Below are positions 31,869 through 39,930 of a DNA stretch of 64,000 nucleotides, piece after piece (positions within the stretch are counted from its first letter, which is position 1; every line of letters begins with the position of its first letter). The translations under genes were made by a program, and so were the position numbers. Below the pieces are notes generated by a model. It ran no database searches. It was not told the DNA's origin and saw only the letters and a program-made list of their open reading frames with translations. Origin of the DNA: Acidobacteria bacterium Ga0077534 (GTDB lineage: Bacteria; Acidobacteriota; Blastocatellia; Pyrinomonadales; Pyrinomonadaceae); the NCBI GenBank assembly GCA_001464455.1, contig LNEI01000018.1, positions 186,001 to 250,000 on the forward strand, in the 5' to 3' direction.

Positions 31869-34046
31869 ATGAAATTGATTAATAAAAGCTTCTTTTCGCT
31901 CGCGATCATGCTCGCGGTGCTCGTCTCGACCTCTTCATTCGCACTCGCCTTTGACGAGGGCATGTTTGCTCCTGATCAGATCGCCAAGCTGCCGCTGGGC
32001 AAGCGTGGTCTGAAGATCAAGCCGACCGACATCTACAATCCGGGCGGAGTTTCGCTCAGCGACGCTGTCATTCGCCTGTCGAGCGGCTGCACGGCTGAGT
32101 TTGTTTCGCCAGAAGGGCTGATCCTGACCAATCACCATTGTGCATTTGACGCACTGGTCAAAGCTTCGACGCCGGGCAACGACCTGGTAGAGACCGGTTT
32201 TCGCACCGACGGACGCTCGGGCGAGATCGTCGCTCAGGGCTACTCGATCTTTATCACCAACCGGGCCGAGGACGTGACCGCCAAGATCAAGACCGGCACC
32301 GAAGGCCTGACCGGCGAGGCTCTGGCAGCGAAGATCAAACAGAACAACGACGCTCTGCAGGCCGCCGAGCAGGCAAAGGCAAAGCCCGGTGCGACGGTTC
32401 GCATCCAGATGCTGAACAACGGTTTCTACTACTACTTGTACGAAACGCACCAGGTCAAGGATGTCCGCGTTGTCTACGCCCCGCCCCGCAATATCGGCGT
32501 ATTTGGCGGCGACCCGGACAACTTCGAATGGACGCGCCACACCGGTGACTTCACATTCCTCAGAGCATACGTTGCCCCGGACGGTTCGCCGGCTGAGTAT
32601 TCGGCGAACAACGTCCCGTTCAAACCAAAGAAGTTTCTCACGATGAACATCGGCGGACTAAAGGATAACGACTTCGTTTTCGTAATGGGCTACCCCGGCG
32701 GCACGACGCGTTACCGTGAGAGCTGGTCGATCAAGTACGCTCGCGATGCCAACTTCCCTTTCCTTGAAAACTATCTCGACGCTCTTTCCCGCAGCCTCAA
32801 TAAGATCGGCGAGACCAACGAGGAAAAGCGGCTTGCTCTGCAGAGCAACATCGCCAATTACGACAACTCACGCAAAGTCTTCGGCGGCGGCCACCTGCGG
32901 CTGCGGCGTTCGGGCGTTGTCGAGCAGAGACAGGCTGACGAGGCAAAACTCGCCACCTGGATCGCAGCAAACCCCGACCGACAAAGAAAATACGGCACTG
33001 TTCTCACTGAATTAAAGACACTCTCGGAGGAGACGAACGCAACCGCAAAACGCGACGTCCTGCTCCGCCGCATGCCCGATCCGCTCTCGATGACGGTATT
33101 CGGCCAGGTATTCACCGCGGTCGCAGAAACTTCGCAGCCGGGAGCCAAAATGCTGAGCGATACTGAGCGTGCAGCAAAGCTTAAGGCGATCCAGTCCGCG
33201 TACGAAAACCGCGAACCTGCTCATGAGCTCGAGATGATCAAATTCTATCTCCGCTCGTTCGCAGACCTGCCTGCCGATCAGAAGTTCAAACCAGCAGAGG
33301 ACCTTTTCGGTTCGCTTTCCGGCTCGGCCCGCCGCGAGGCTGAGGCGAAGTTTGCCGATACGATCGTGAACGGCGAATACTCGTCGGCCGAACGTGTCGC
33401 CGGCCTGTACGGGCCGCGGACCTTGGACTTCAATCAGGAACGCGAGAATATCCTCGGTTTCGCTCGCGGAGTTCTCGCCGAACAGGCCGCCCTCGCACCG
33501 AAGACCGCAAAGTTCAACGCCAGCATCAACCGTCTCAGAACGCTTTACATGGAAGCTCTGACCGAGATGAAAGGAATGTCGCCCGTTTACCCTGATGCGA
33601 ATTCCACACTCCGGTTTTCGTACGGCAACGTCAAGGGCTATGCACCGCGTGAAGCCGAATTCCGCACTCCCTTCACCACGATGAAAGGAATGCTCGAGAA
33701 GGACACCGGCGTTAAACCTTTTGATATGCCGCAGAAGTTAAAAGATCTGCAGGCTGCCAGGGATTTCGGGCAGTACGGCGAGGGAGACAGCGTCGTCGTC
33801 AACTTCCTCTCGTCCAATGATATTATCGGCGGAAACAGCGGTTCGCCGATCCTAAATGGCAACGGCGAACAGGTCGGCCTGTGCTTCGACGGCAACTTCG
33901 AGGGCCTCGGCAACGACTTCTACTACGATCCGGACTACAACCGAACGATCTCGGTCGACATCCGCTACGTGCTGTTCATTACCGAAAAATTCGGTAATGC
34001 AAAGTGGGTCGTGGATGAGATGAAGATCGTCGGCGGCAAAAAATAG
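31869..34046 (+). CDS. S46 family dipeptidyl-peptidase (DPP7-like)
   Basis: A 725-residue periplasmic peptidase releasing dipeptides from oligopeptide N-termini. Signal peptide 1-27. The chymotrypsin-like fold contains the catalytic His90 (LTNHHCAF), with C74 and C91 able to form a disulfide, an Asp in RHTGDFTFLRAY, and Ser657 (GGNSGSPIL). The specificity segment reads FDGNFE; the Gly there fits DPP7 (hydrophobic P1) rather than the Arg seen in the acidic-specific DPP11. That assignment rests on memory of the family and should be checked. Length is typical of S46. It probably supports growth on peptides. Confidence 0.9.
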   Translation: MKLINKSFFSLAIMLAVLVSTSSFALAFDEGMFAPDQIAKLPLGKRGLKIKPTDIYNPGGVSLSDAVIRLSSGCTAEFVSPEGLILTNHHCAFDALVKASTPGNDLVETGFRTDGRSGEIVAQGYSIFITNRAEDVTAKIKTGTEGLTGEALAAKIKQNNDALQAAEQAKAKPGATVRIQMLNNGFYYYLYETHQVKDVRVVYAPPRNIGVFGGDPDNFEWTRHTGDFTFLRAYVAPDGSPAEYSANNVPFKPKKFLTMNIGGLKDNDFVFVMGYPGGTTRYRESWSIKYARDANFPFLENYLDALSRSLNKIGETNEEKRLALQSNIANYDNSRKVFGGGHLRLRRSGVVEQRQADEAKLATWIAANPDRQRKYGTVLTELKTLSEETNATAKRDVLLRRMPDPLSMTVFGQVFTAVAETSQPGAKMLSDTERAAKLKAIQSAYENREPAHELEMIKFYLRSFADLPADQKFKPAEDLFGSLSGSARREAEAKFADTIVNGEYSSAERVAGLYGPRTLDFNQERENILGFARGVLAEQAALAPKTAKFNASINRLRTLYMEALTEMKGMSPVYPDANSTLRFSYGNVKGYAPREAEFRTPFTTMKGMLEKDTGVKPFDMPQKLKDLQAARDFGQYGEGDSVVVNFLSSNDIIGGNSGSPILNGNGEQVGLCFDGNFEGLGNDFYYDPDYNRTISVDIRYVLFITEKFGNAKWVVDEMKIVGGKK

Positions 34047-34080
34047 AGTCGTCGGGGTCTGTTAAGGGCCATTGTTAATA

Positions 34081-34112
34081 AGGGGCCTCGCCGCAATCGA
34101 CGAGGCCCTTTA
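34081..34112. terminator. Terminator between convergent genes
   Basis: GGGCCTCG pairs with CGAGGCCC around a loop of about 10 nt, followed by CTTTATCTATTT. It separates the S46 gene and the tetrahaem cytochrome. Confidence 0.75.
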
Positions 34113-34121
34113 TCTATTTGA

Positions 34122-34715
34122 CTAAGCTACAGGCCGCTTGTGACACGATGCGCAAATGACTGCATTCGGAACTTTGGAACCGACACGGTTCATTTGGATC
34201 TGAAAGTGGCATGAATCGCAAGCCTGATGAAAGGCTAGTTGGTTAGTAAGCGTTGTGATCGTGGTGCTTCCCGGATCTTTCAGCTCCGGAATGTTGGGCA
34301 TCAATTTCGGCTTCTCGCCCTGACGGGCATGACAGTCGTGACATTTTGCAACGCCCGCCGCATTAGGATCTTCCGTGAAAAGATCGATCGTTAATGTGGT
34401 TGTTCGATTTGTCGGCCAAACGGTTTTAAGCGGCGGAAATTTCGCCGCTTCTGACGCAGGCTGAGCAACGTGATGGCATTCGATGCATAATATCGGACCG
34501 CCTATGCTGTAATCACCGCCGTTATGCTTTGTGTGATTGAACGTTACCTCGCCCTGTTTTGAGCCCTTAGCGAGTTTGATCACCTCGGGCATCTTTATCT
34601 GCGAAGCTGATCTGCTTGGGATCACCTGTGCCGTCGGCCTTGCAACGTCCAGAGACATTAGAGCAACCGCGAAAAAGGTAAAGGCGAAACCAACTTTGAA
34701 GTATCTTCTAAACAT
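34122..34715 (-). CDS. Tetrahaem cytochrome c (c3/c7-like), paralogue of the 37241 gene
   Basis: A 197-residue protein with a signal sequence and four CxxCH haem sites: C77-x2-C80-H81, C125-x2-C128-H129, C166-x2-C169-H170 and C188-x2-C191-H192. Extra His such as those in FNHTKHNGG could be distal ligands, as in class III cytochromes. It is probably a periplasmic electron carrier. A good AGGAGG site precedes the ATG. It is clearly paralogous to 37241-37831 (shared HNGG-YSI, CIECHH-AQPA, RTTTLT, CxDCHAR-GEKPKL). Partner enzymes are not in the neighbourhood. Confidence 0.85.
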   Translation of the reverse strand: MFRRYFKVGFAFTFFAVALMSLDVARPTAQVIPSRSASQIKMPEVIKLAKGSKQGEVTFNHTKHNGGDYSIGGPILCIECHHVAQPASEAAKFPPLKTVWPTNRTTTLTIDLFTEDPNAAGVAKCHDCHARQGEKPKLMPNIPELKDPGSTTITTLTNQLAFHQACDSCHFQIQMNRVGSKVPNAVICASCHKRPVA

Positions 34716-34894
34716 GACTCACCTCCTGGAGGCAAAATGTTTGCTGTTTTGTCTCGCTTTATTCTTTCCCGCAAAGCACTGCGTTTATGTGATGAGAGTC
34801 ACAATGAAGGATAGAAAAACGAGATCAGGTTGTAGGTGACCTCTTTGGACTTGACTCGCGATGTTGAATATTAGGGTTAGCTGGCTTATCGGGA

Positions 34895-36190
34895 TCAGAT
34901 CTCAGTTCCGTCCGGTATCACAGCGTTCTTGGGTACTATGATTATGCCGTCTCGGATGTATATGGACTTGTCGGGAGCATCGTACGTTTCGATGTTATTT
35001 AGATTTAGAAGCTTTACGTTTCGGCCTATACGGACGTTCTTATCGACGATCGACCGTCGAATTATCGTATTCTCGCCGATGCCGATGTGGGGAGTGCTTT
35101 TGTCGATGTTCGAGCGGATCTCTGAGATCGTTTCAAAAATGTCCGAGCCCATTATGATCGACTCCTCGATCTGCGCACCCGAATCGATCCGGCTTCGCAG
35201 GCCAATGATCGACTTGCTCACTTTCACGCCATTCAAGATGCATCCTTCTGAGACCATCGAAAGGTCGATGTCGCAGCCGAGGAGCTTTGAAGGCGGTAGG
35301 TATCGGCTGCGTGTGTAGATCGGAGCCGTCGCGTCGAAGAAATTGAACTTGGGCAGGTGCGAGGCGAGCTCCAGATTAGCGTTGTAAAATGCTCGGATCG
35401 TTCCGATGTCCTCCCAGTAGTCCTTGAATAAGTGGGCCTGGACCGTGTACTTCTCGATAGCTGCCGGAATGATCTCGCGGCCAAAATCTACCCAGGACGA
35501 ATCGGTTTTGAGCAGTTCGACCAGTTTGTTGTAGTTGAAGACGTAGATGCCCATCGAAGCCAGAAATGGCCGGGCCGCAGCCTCGTCGGCAGTGAGGCCA
35601 AAACTCGTGGTATCGACCCGCATCGACTCGAGATCGTCGCCCTTGGGCTTTTCCTTGAATTCGACGATCTGACCGTCTTCGTTTGCTTTCAGCAGACCAA
35701 ACTCAGGAGCTTCGTCGGGGCGGCACGGTACCACCGAAACGGTTAGGTCAGCATTCGTCGAAAAGTGCCGGTCGAGGAATTTGCGATAGTCCATCCGGTA
35801 CAAATGGTCCCCCGAGAGTATCAGCAGCGTGTCGACACGCCAGTCGCGCAGATGCGGCAGCATTTGGCGAACCGCGTCGGCGGTACCCTGAAACCATTCA
35901 GGATTGTCCTTGGTCTGCTCCGCCGCGAGAACCTCGACAAAGCCCGACGAAAAGCTGGAAAACCTATAAGTTCGAGAGATGTGACGATTTAGCGAAGCGG
36001 AATTATATTGAGTGAGGACAAAAATCTGCGTGATCTCTGAGTTGATGCAATTGGAGACAGGAACATCTATCAATCGATAGTTCCCGGCTAAAGGGACCGC
36101 TGGTTTCGAGCGTTCGCCCGTCAGCGGGAAAAGCCTGGAACCCGCACCGCCACCGAGAATTACCGCGACCACGTTATCGTATTGCCCCAT
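34895..36190 (-). CDS. glgC: Glucose-1-phosphate adenylyltransferase
   Basis: Makes ADP-glucose for glycogen synthesis in the cytoplasm. The protein has 431 residues, typical for GlgC. The N-terminal nucleotidyltransferase motif is [45 protein letters not shown] carries the catalytic Asp; FKEKPKG and DFGREIIP are substrate segments; and the C-terminal left-handed beta-helix repeats follow ([23 protein letters not shown]). No other glycogen gene is in the window. Confidence 0.95.
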   Translation of the reverse strand: MGQYDNVVAVILGGGAGSRLFPLTGERSKPAVPLAGNYRLIDVPVSNCINSEITQIFVLTQYNSASLNRHISRTYRFSSFSSGFVEVLAAEQTKDNPEWFQGTADAVRQMLPHLRDWRVDTLLILSGDHLYRMDYRKFLDRHFSTNADLTVSVVPCRPDEAPEFGLLKANEDGQIVEFKEKPKGDDLESMRVDTTSFGLTADEAAARPFLASMGIYVFNYNKLVELLKTDSSWVDFGREIIPAAIEKYTVQAHLFKDYWEDIGTIRAFYNANLELASHLPKFNFFDATAPIYTRSRYLPPSKLLGCDIDLSMVSEGCILNGVKVSKSIIGLRSRIDSGAQIEESIIMGSDIFETISEIRSNIDKSTPHIGIGENTIIRRSIVDKNVRIGRNVKLLNLNNIETYDAPDKSIYIRDGIIIVPKNAVIPDGTEI

Positions 36191-36326
36191 ATACTGAATA
36201 GTAAAATGTAATGCTCTGATAAGTAAATTGGTAAATCCAACTTTCGTTTCGACTTAGCGGCGAACTTGGGCGGCCGATCTTCGTATTTACTATTAACTCG
36301 TAACCATTTAATATTTCCTAGAAACA

Positions 36327-37139
36327 ATGTGGTACTGGATCAAAGTTTTAACATTAGTATTTATCGGGGCGATAGCAGTTTGGCTCGCTTATGAGCTGAT
36401 CACATTTCCTTCGATATCGCGGCTGCGGTCCGAAAATCCGACGACCTCGTCGATGATCGAATTCCGCCTGTCCGAGGCCCGGGCCGAAGGTAAGGAGCCG
36501 AAGAAGTTTATGATCTGGATGCCCATGGAGCAGATCTCGCCAAACCTGCAGCGAGCTGTTTTGGCTGGCGAGGATTCACGCTTTTTCCAGCACGACGGTT
36601 TTGATTGGGATGCCATCCAGGCAGCGTGGGACGAAGCCGTGAAGGAAGGCGAAAAAGAAGCCCGCGAAGAATGCGAAGCCGAAGCAAAAGCCGCCGGCAC
36701 GCCGAAAAAAGACTGCAAGCCGAGCGACGACGACTGGATCCCGCCCATGCCGAGCTTCAAACGCGGGGCATCGACCGTGACCCAGCAGCTGTCGAAGAAC
36801 CTTTTTCTCTCGGAGGACCGCAACTTCCTGCGAAAGGGCCGCGAGGCCGTCTACACATATTTCCTGGAACGCGAGCTAAACAAGAAACGCATTCTCGAGA
36901 TCTACCTGAACGTCATTGAATGGGGCGACGGCATCTACGGAGCCGAAGCAGCGGCTCGAACTTACTTCAAAAAATCTGCCTCAGACCTGACTCGTGACGA
37001 AGCCGCGTTTCTCTCTGCCATGATCCCGTCACCGCTTAATATCTTTAACCCGCAAAAAAATCGCAAGCGAGTCGTTCGCAGACAAAAAGTCATTCTGCGA
37101 GGAATGAACTCGATCAAGCTAGATTACTCAGAAAAATAA
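36327..37139 (+). CDS. mtgA: Monofunctional biosynthetic peptidoglycan transglycosylase with a charged insertion
   Basis: A 270-residue GT51 glycosyltransferase anchored by one N-terminal helix (about 5-27). It polymerises lipid II into glycan strands. The catalytic Glu82 lies in GEDSRFFQHDGFDWDAI, and the second motif is RGASTVTQQLSKNLFLS (147-163), followed by REAVYTYFLERELNKKRILEIYLNVIEWG. Between the two motifs, residues about 103-144 form a highly charged Glu/Lys stretch with two Cys that is longer than the roughly 20 residues usual in MtgA. No transpeptidase domain is present. Confidence 0.88.
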   Translation: MWYWIKVLTLVFIGAIAVWLAYELITFPSISRLRSENPTTSSMIEFRLSEARAEGKEPKKFMIWMPMEQISPNLQRAVLAGEDSRFFQHDGFDWDAIQAAWDEAVKEGEKEAREECEAEAKAAGTPKKDCKPSDDDWIPPMPSFKRGASTVTQQLSKNLFLSEDRNFLRKGREAVYTYFLERELNKKRILEIYLNVIEWGDGIYGAEAAARTYFKKSASDLTRDEAAFLSAMIPSPLNIFNPQKNRKRVVRRQKVILRGMNSIKLDYSEK

Positions 37140-37240
37140 CTCCGAATGTGCGCAATATCACTGAAATGAGTCGGCCATCGATGCACTATTCGATGGAGTC
37201 TACCGTTTTTTAGGCACCCGACTTTAAGGAGGACATTTTT

Positions 37241-37831
37241 ATGAAAAAGACAATGAGTTTCGTTGTCGCAGCGATTTCTTTTCTGACGATCGGAGCGATC
37301 GCGTACAGCCATTCGCCTGAAACGGCGTTTCCCCTGGCAGTGCAGCAGGACGAGATCAAAATGCCGGATGTCGTCGTTCTCGGAACAGACTCGAAACTGG
37401 GCAAAGTCACCTTTAGCCACGTAAAGCATAACGGCGGCACGTACAGCATTGACGGCACCGGGCCTATCGCTTGCATAGAATGCCATCACGCAGCCCAGCC
37501 GGCTACGGAGCTGGCAAAACACCCCCCGCTCAAGACCGCATGGCCAACCGATAGAACAACCACGTTGACCGCCGAGCTATTCTCAAAGGATCCAAAGGGA
37601 GCGGCCGTAGCAGCATGTCGTGATTGCCATGCCAGAGCGGGCGAGAAGCCGAAACTGATTCCCGCGATCCCTGAGATCAAACACGAGTCGAGCACGGCGA
37701 TGATCTCTCTAAACAATCAGCAGGCCCTTCACAGAAACTGCGCCGGATGCCATACCGAGGTCGCCAAGACCAAGAAACCGATGAAAGGCCCGACGACGAT
37801 GCAGTGCATGATGTGTCATAAAAAAGCATAG
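37241..37831 (+). CDS. Tetrahaem cytochrome c, paralogue of the 34122 gene
   Basis: A 196-residue exported protein with four CxxCH motifs (CIECHH, CRDCHA, CAGCHT, CMMCHK) and a signal peptide (MKKTMSFVVAAISFLTIGAIA). It aligns along its length with the 34122-34715 product, including VTFSHVKHNGG and RTTTLTAELF. A textbook AAGGAGG lies upstream of the ATG. It is a probable periplasmic electron carrier. The two copies face in opposite directions around glgC and mtgA. Confidence 0.85.
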   Translation: MKKTMSFVVAAISFLTIGAIAYSHSPETAFPLAVQQDEIKMPDVVVLGTDSKLGKVTFSHVKHNGGTYSIDGTGPIACIECHHAAQPATELAKHPPLKTAWPTDRTTTLTAELFSKDPKGAAVAACRDCHARAGEKPKLIPAIPEIKHESSTAMISLNNQQALHRNCAGCHTEVAKTKKPMKGPTTMQCMMCHKKA

Positions 37832-37842
37832 TTAAAACTGAA

Positions 37843-37875
37843 GCCCGCCGCGTGTTCGATCTTCACGCGGCGGGC
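37843..37875. terminator. Hairpin, terminator-like
   Basis: A perfect 12-bp stem (GCCCGCCGCGTG with its complement) and 9-nt loop after the cytochrome gene. There is no T run, so termination strength is uncertain. Confidence 0.6.
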
Positions 37876-37910
37876 CTCTGCCGACGGCCTTTATTAGACA
37901 TTGCGGGCCG

Positions 37911-38852
37911 TCAATTCTTTCGATGATCGCGACGCCACGGTGCTCTGCCCCGTAGGACGTTTGCAAAGCTCCGAGTAGGTGTCAGCAAGCTGCGAAGGAT
38001 CTTCATTAGTAGCCTATTTTCGATCTTCAGCTCCAGCCAATTCCTCAAAACGAACTTATCCATCGCGTCTTCCCCGACTGTCCAGGCGATACCCGCGATT
38101 GGGGTAACAACGATGTCTCCATAGGTAAGTTTGCTCTTGTGCCCGTCATAGAGTTGCTTGCCAATGTTACCTAAAGACGCTTCGCTCAAGGGACCGATCT
38201 CAAACTGTGTGCTCCACGCCAGAGCCCAGACAAATGCCTTGGTCCTGCTCGCCCAATATGCCCGATCACGTCCGAACTCGGCCGCATTTGCTTTCGGGCT
38301 ATTGTTGATAAATATCCTCGCGGTCATGGAGCCCTGCATTGGATGGGCCACGTAGTTAGTAAACAGGCGTCCTCCGTCATACCAGCCGTGAAGCTGGTCG
38401 ACAGAATCCTTCCAGTCCCGGAAAAACGGCCCATCTAGCTCCCGACGTGTCTTTTCCTCGGTCATTCGGTACCCATGCTGGATCGCGAGAAAGAGGCCAC
38501 TCTGGATCAGCGCCGGACGCCATTGAAAGTCTACATTCTCCTCGATCTCTGTGTGGTCTATTGCCGTATCCTCGATCGCTTCGTCGAAGGTAGCAGCTGC
38601 TGCTTTTCGCTGCCCAACCTGCTCGGGAGCCAGGGCTGGCCTGAGGTCAAGTGCACGAAGAGTTGCAGCTTGTTCTCTTTCAGAATGCTGTTGCGGGGCA
38701 AATTTGACTGCTGTGAACTTTTTCGTGTGATCAGTCTCAAGGCTCTGGTTGATCGGGTCGCGGATAGGAAGAATCAGCTTAAACTCTCTGTCCTGTGCCA
38801 ATACAAAATTGAAATTGATAAAAACGGCAAATATAAAAAATATTGCTCTCAT
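37911..38852 (-). CDS. Secreted hypothetical protein, DUF3943-like
   Basis: A 313-residue protein with a signal peptide (MRAIFFIFAVFINFNFVLA). The middle section (LHGWYDGGRLFTNYVAHPMQG followed by SMTARIFIN, and AFVWALAWSTQFEIGP) recalls DUF3943 proteins, in which a conserved N-x-x-A-H-P-x-x-G-S segment is followed by hydrophobic stretches. The end is basic (RGRAPWRRDHRKN). Probably attached to the envelope; function unknown. Confidence 0.5.
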   Translation of the reverse strand: MRAIFFIFAVFINFNFVLAQDREFKLILPIRDPINQSLETDHTKKFTAVKFAPQQHSEREQAATLRALDLRPALAPEQVGQRKAAAATFDEAIEDTAIDHTEIEENVDFQWRPALIQSGLFLAIQHGYRMTEEKTRRELDGPFFRDWKDSVDQLHGWYDGGRLFTNYVAHPMQGSMTARIFINNSPKANAAEFGRDRAYWASRTKAFVWALAWSTQFEIGPLSEASLGNIGKQLYDGHKSKLTYGDIVVTPIAGIAWTVGEDAMDKFVLRNWLELKIENRLLMKILRSLLTPTRSFANVLRGRAPWRRDHRKN

Positions 38853-39038
38853 GAGGCCCCCCCGGGGTTTTCAAGTATCGCTTCCCGCCCATCAATTAGG
38901 CGATTAGCGTACCAAGACCGGACCTCACTCTATTTCGGCCACACACGCATAAACACGCGCGTCGGCCCCTCTGACCTTGGGTTTCCCGGATCGTCGAGCG
39001 TGAATTAGTTCGCACCTAGCGGGGAAACTTGCACCAGG

Positions 39039-39761
39039 TCATGCGATTACAGTGCTCGGTTTGGGATTTAAGGAGGGGGTGAAGGAACACACCCTGTAGC
39101 CCCAATATATCAGGATGATACCGAGAAACTCGCCGACATAGAGAGCCTCTACAACGCCCGCTTTCGCCATGCCCCCGCCGATGCCCGGCAGAATAGCCCC
39201 GACCGCGATCAGCGTGTTGCCGATCGCCCGGTATCTTCCATTTTCGATCTTGGTAAAGCGCACGGCGCTCCAGATGGCGGAGCCAATAAGGAAGATTGCT
39301 GCATAAATATTTATAAACGGCGTCAGGATCCGGATCCACTGCCAGCCGAGCGAGGCCCCGCCCGGCCGATGAGCCTCCAGCAAGTCAACATTCACGGGTG
39401 AAAGAAACACAAAAACTGACGACACCAGAATAAAGGGCAGGGTCAGGGCCGTTAGAAAATTGGCGGTGGACCGTTTGAAGTGCAGATAAACAGAACCTTG
39501 TGCGAGCGGGTACCCGCCGAGGAAGGCTCCCGCTACATACCACGCCTTGTTGAGAAATGGGGTGTTGCCATGGAGAGTTATCACCGATTCGAGCAATGTC
39601 CCGAGCCCATAGGTGAACACTCCGGCCGCCCACCAGAAAAGATGGCTCCCGCCGCGTTCCCTGTAGCGTCGGCCAATATGATAGAGAAAGTAGGCCGAAA
39701 AAATTGTCGTCAGTATCGGCAGATAGTGCACCGCCTGTAAAGATCGGAAATAGTTTTCCAT
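39039..39761 (-). CDS. Integral membrane protein, about seven helices, unknown function
   Basis: A 240-residue protein with seven hydrophobic stretches, the first beginning YLPILTTIFSAYFLYHIG and the last FLGIILIYWGYRV. Charged residues between helices (GRRYRERGG, EAHRPGGAS, TKIENGRYR) are spread as expected for a multi-pass inner membrane protein. No family motif recognised. It is separated from its neighbours on both sides and is probably transcribed alone. Confidence 0.6.
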   Translation of the reverse strand: MENYFRSLQAVHYLPILTTIFSAYFLYHIGRRYRERGGSHLFWWAAGVFTYGLGTLLESVITLHGNTPFLNKAWYVAGAFLGGYPLAQGSVYLHFKRSTANFLTALTLPFILVSSVFVFLSPVNVDLLEAHRPGGASLGWQWIRILTPFINIYAAIFLIGSAIWSAVRFTKIENGRYRAIGNTLIAVGAILPGIGGGMAKAGVVEALYVGEFLGIILIYWGYRVCSFTPSLNPKPSTVIA

Positions 39762-39930
39762 AGCAAAAGTCTACAAGGGTATCCTCGTTATATTCCCGGC
39801 TGTAAGTTGTTAGCCCCTCTAATATCCAAAAAAAATGAATATGGACTTGCAATTAGCTTCTCTAAAGTCTAAAACTGAGTATATTCTAATTGAAAATAGT
39901 TTTCAATATCATTAAGGATCATTCAGTTAT

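Noticed and set aside
39385-39852. Minus-strand frame overlapping the seven-helix protein gene
   Set aside because: The alternative frame has a coherent seven-helix pattern; this one does not.
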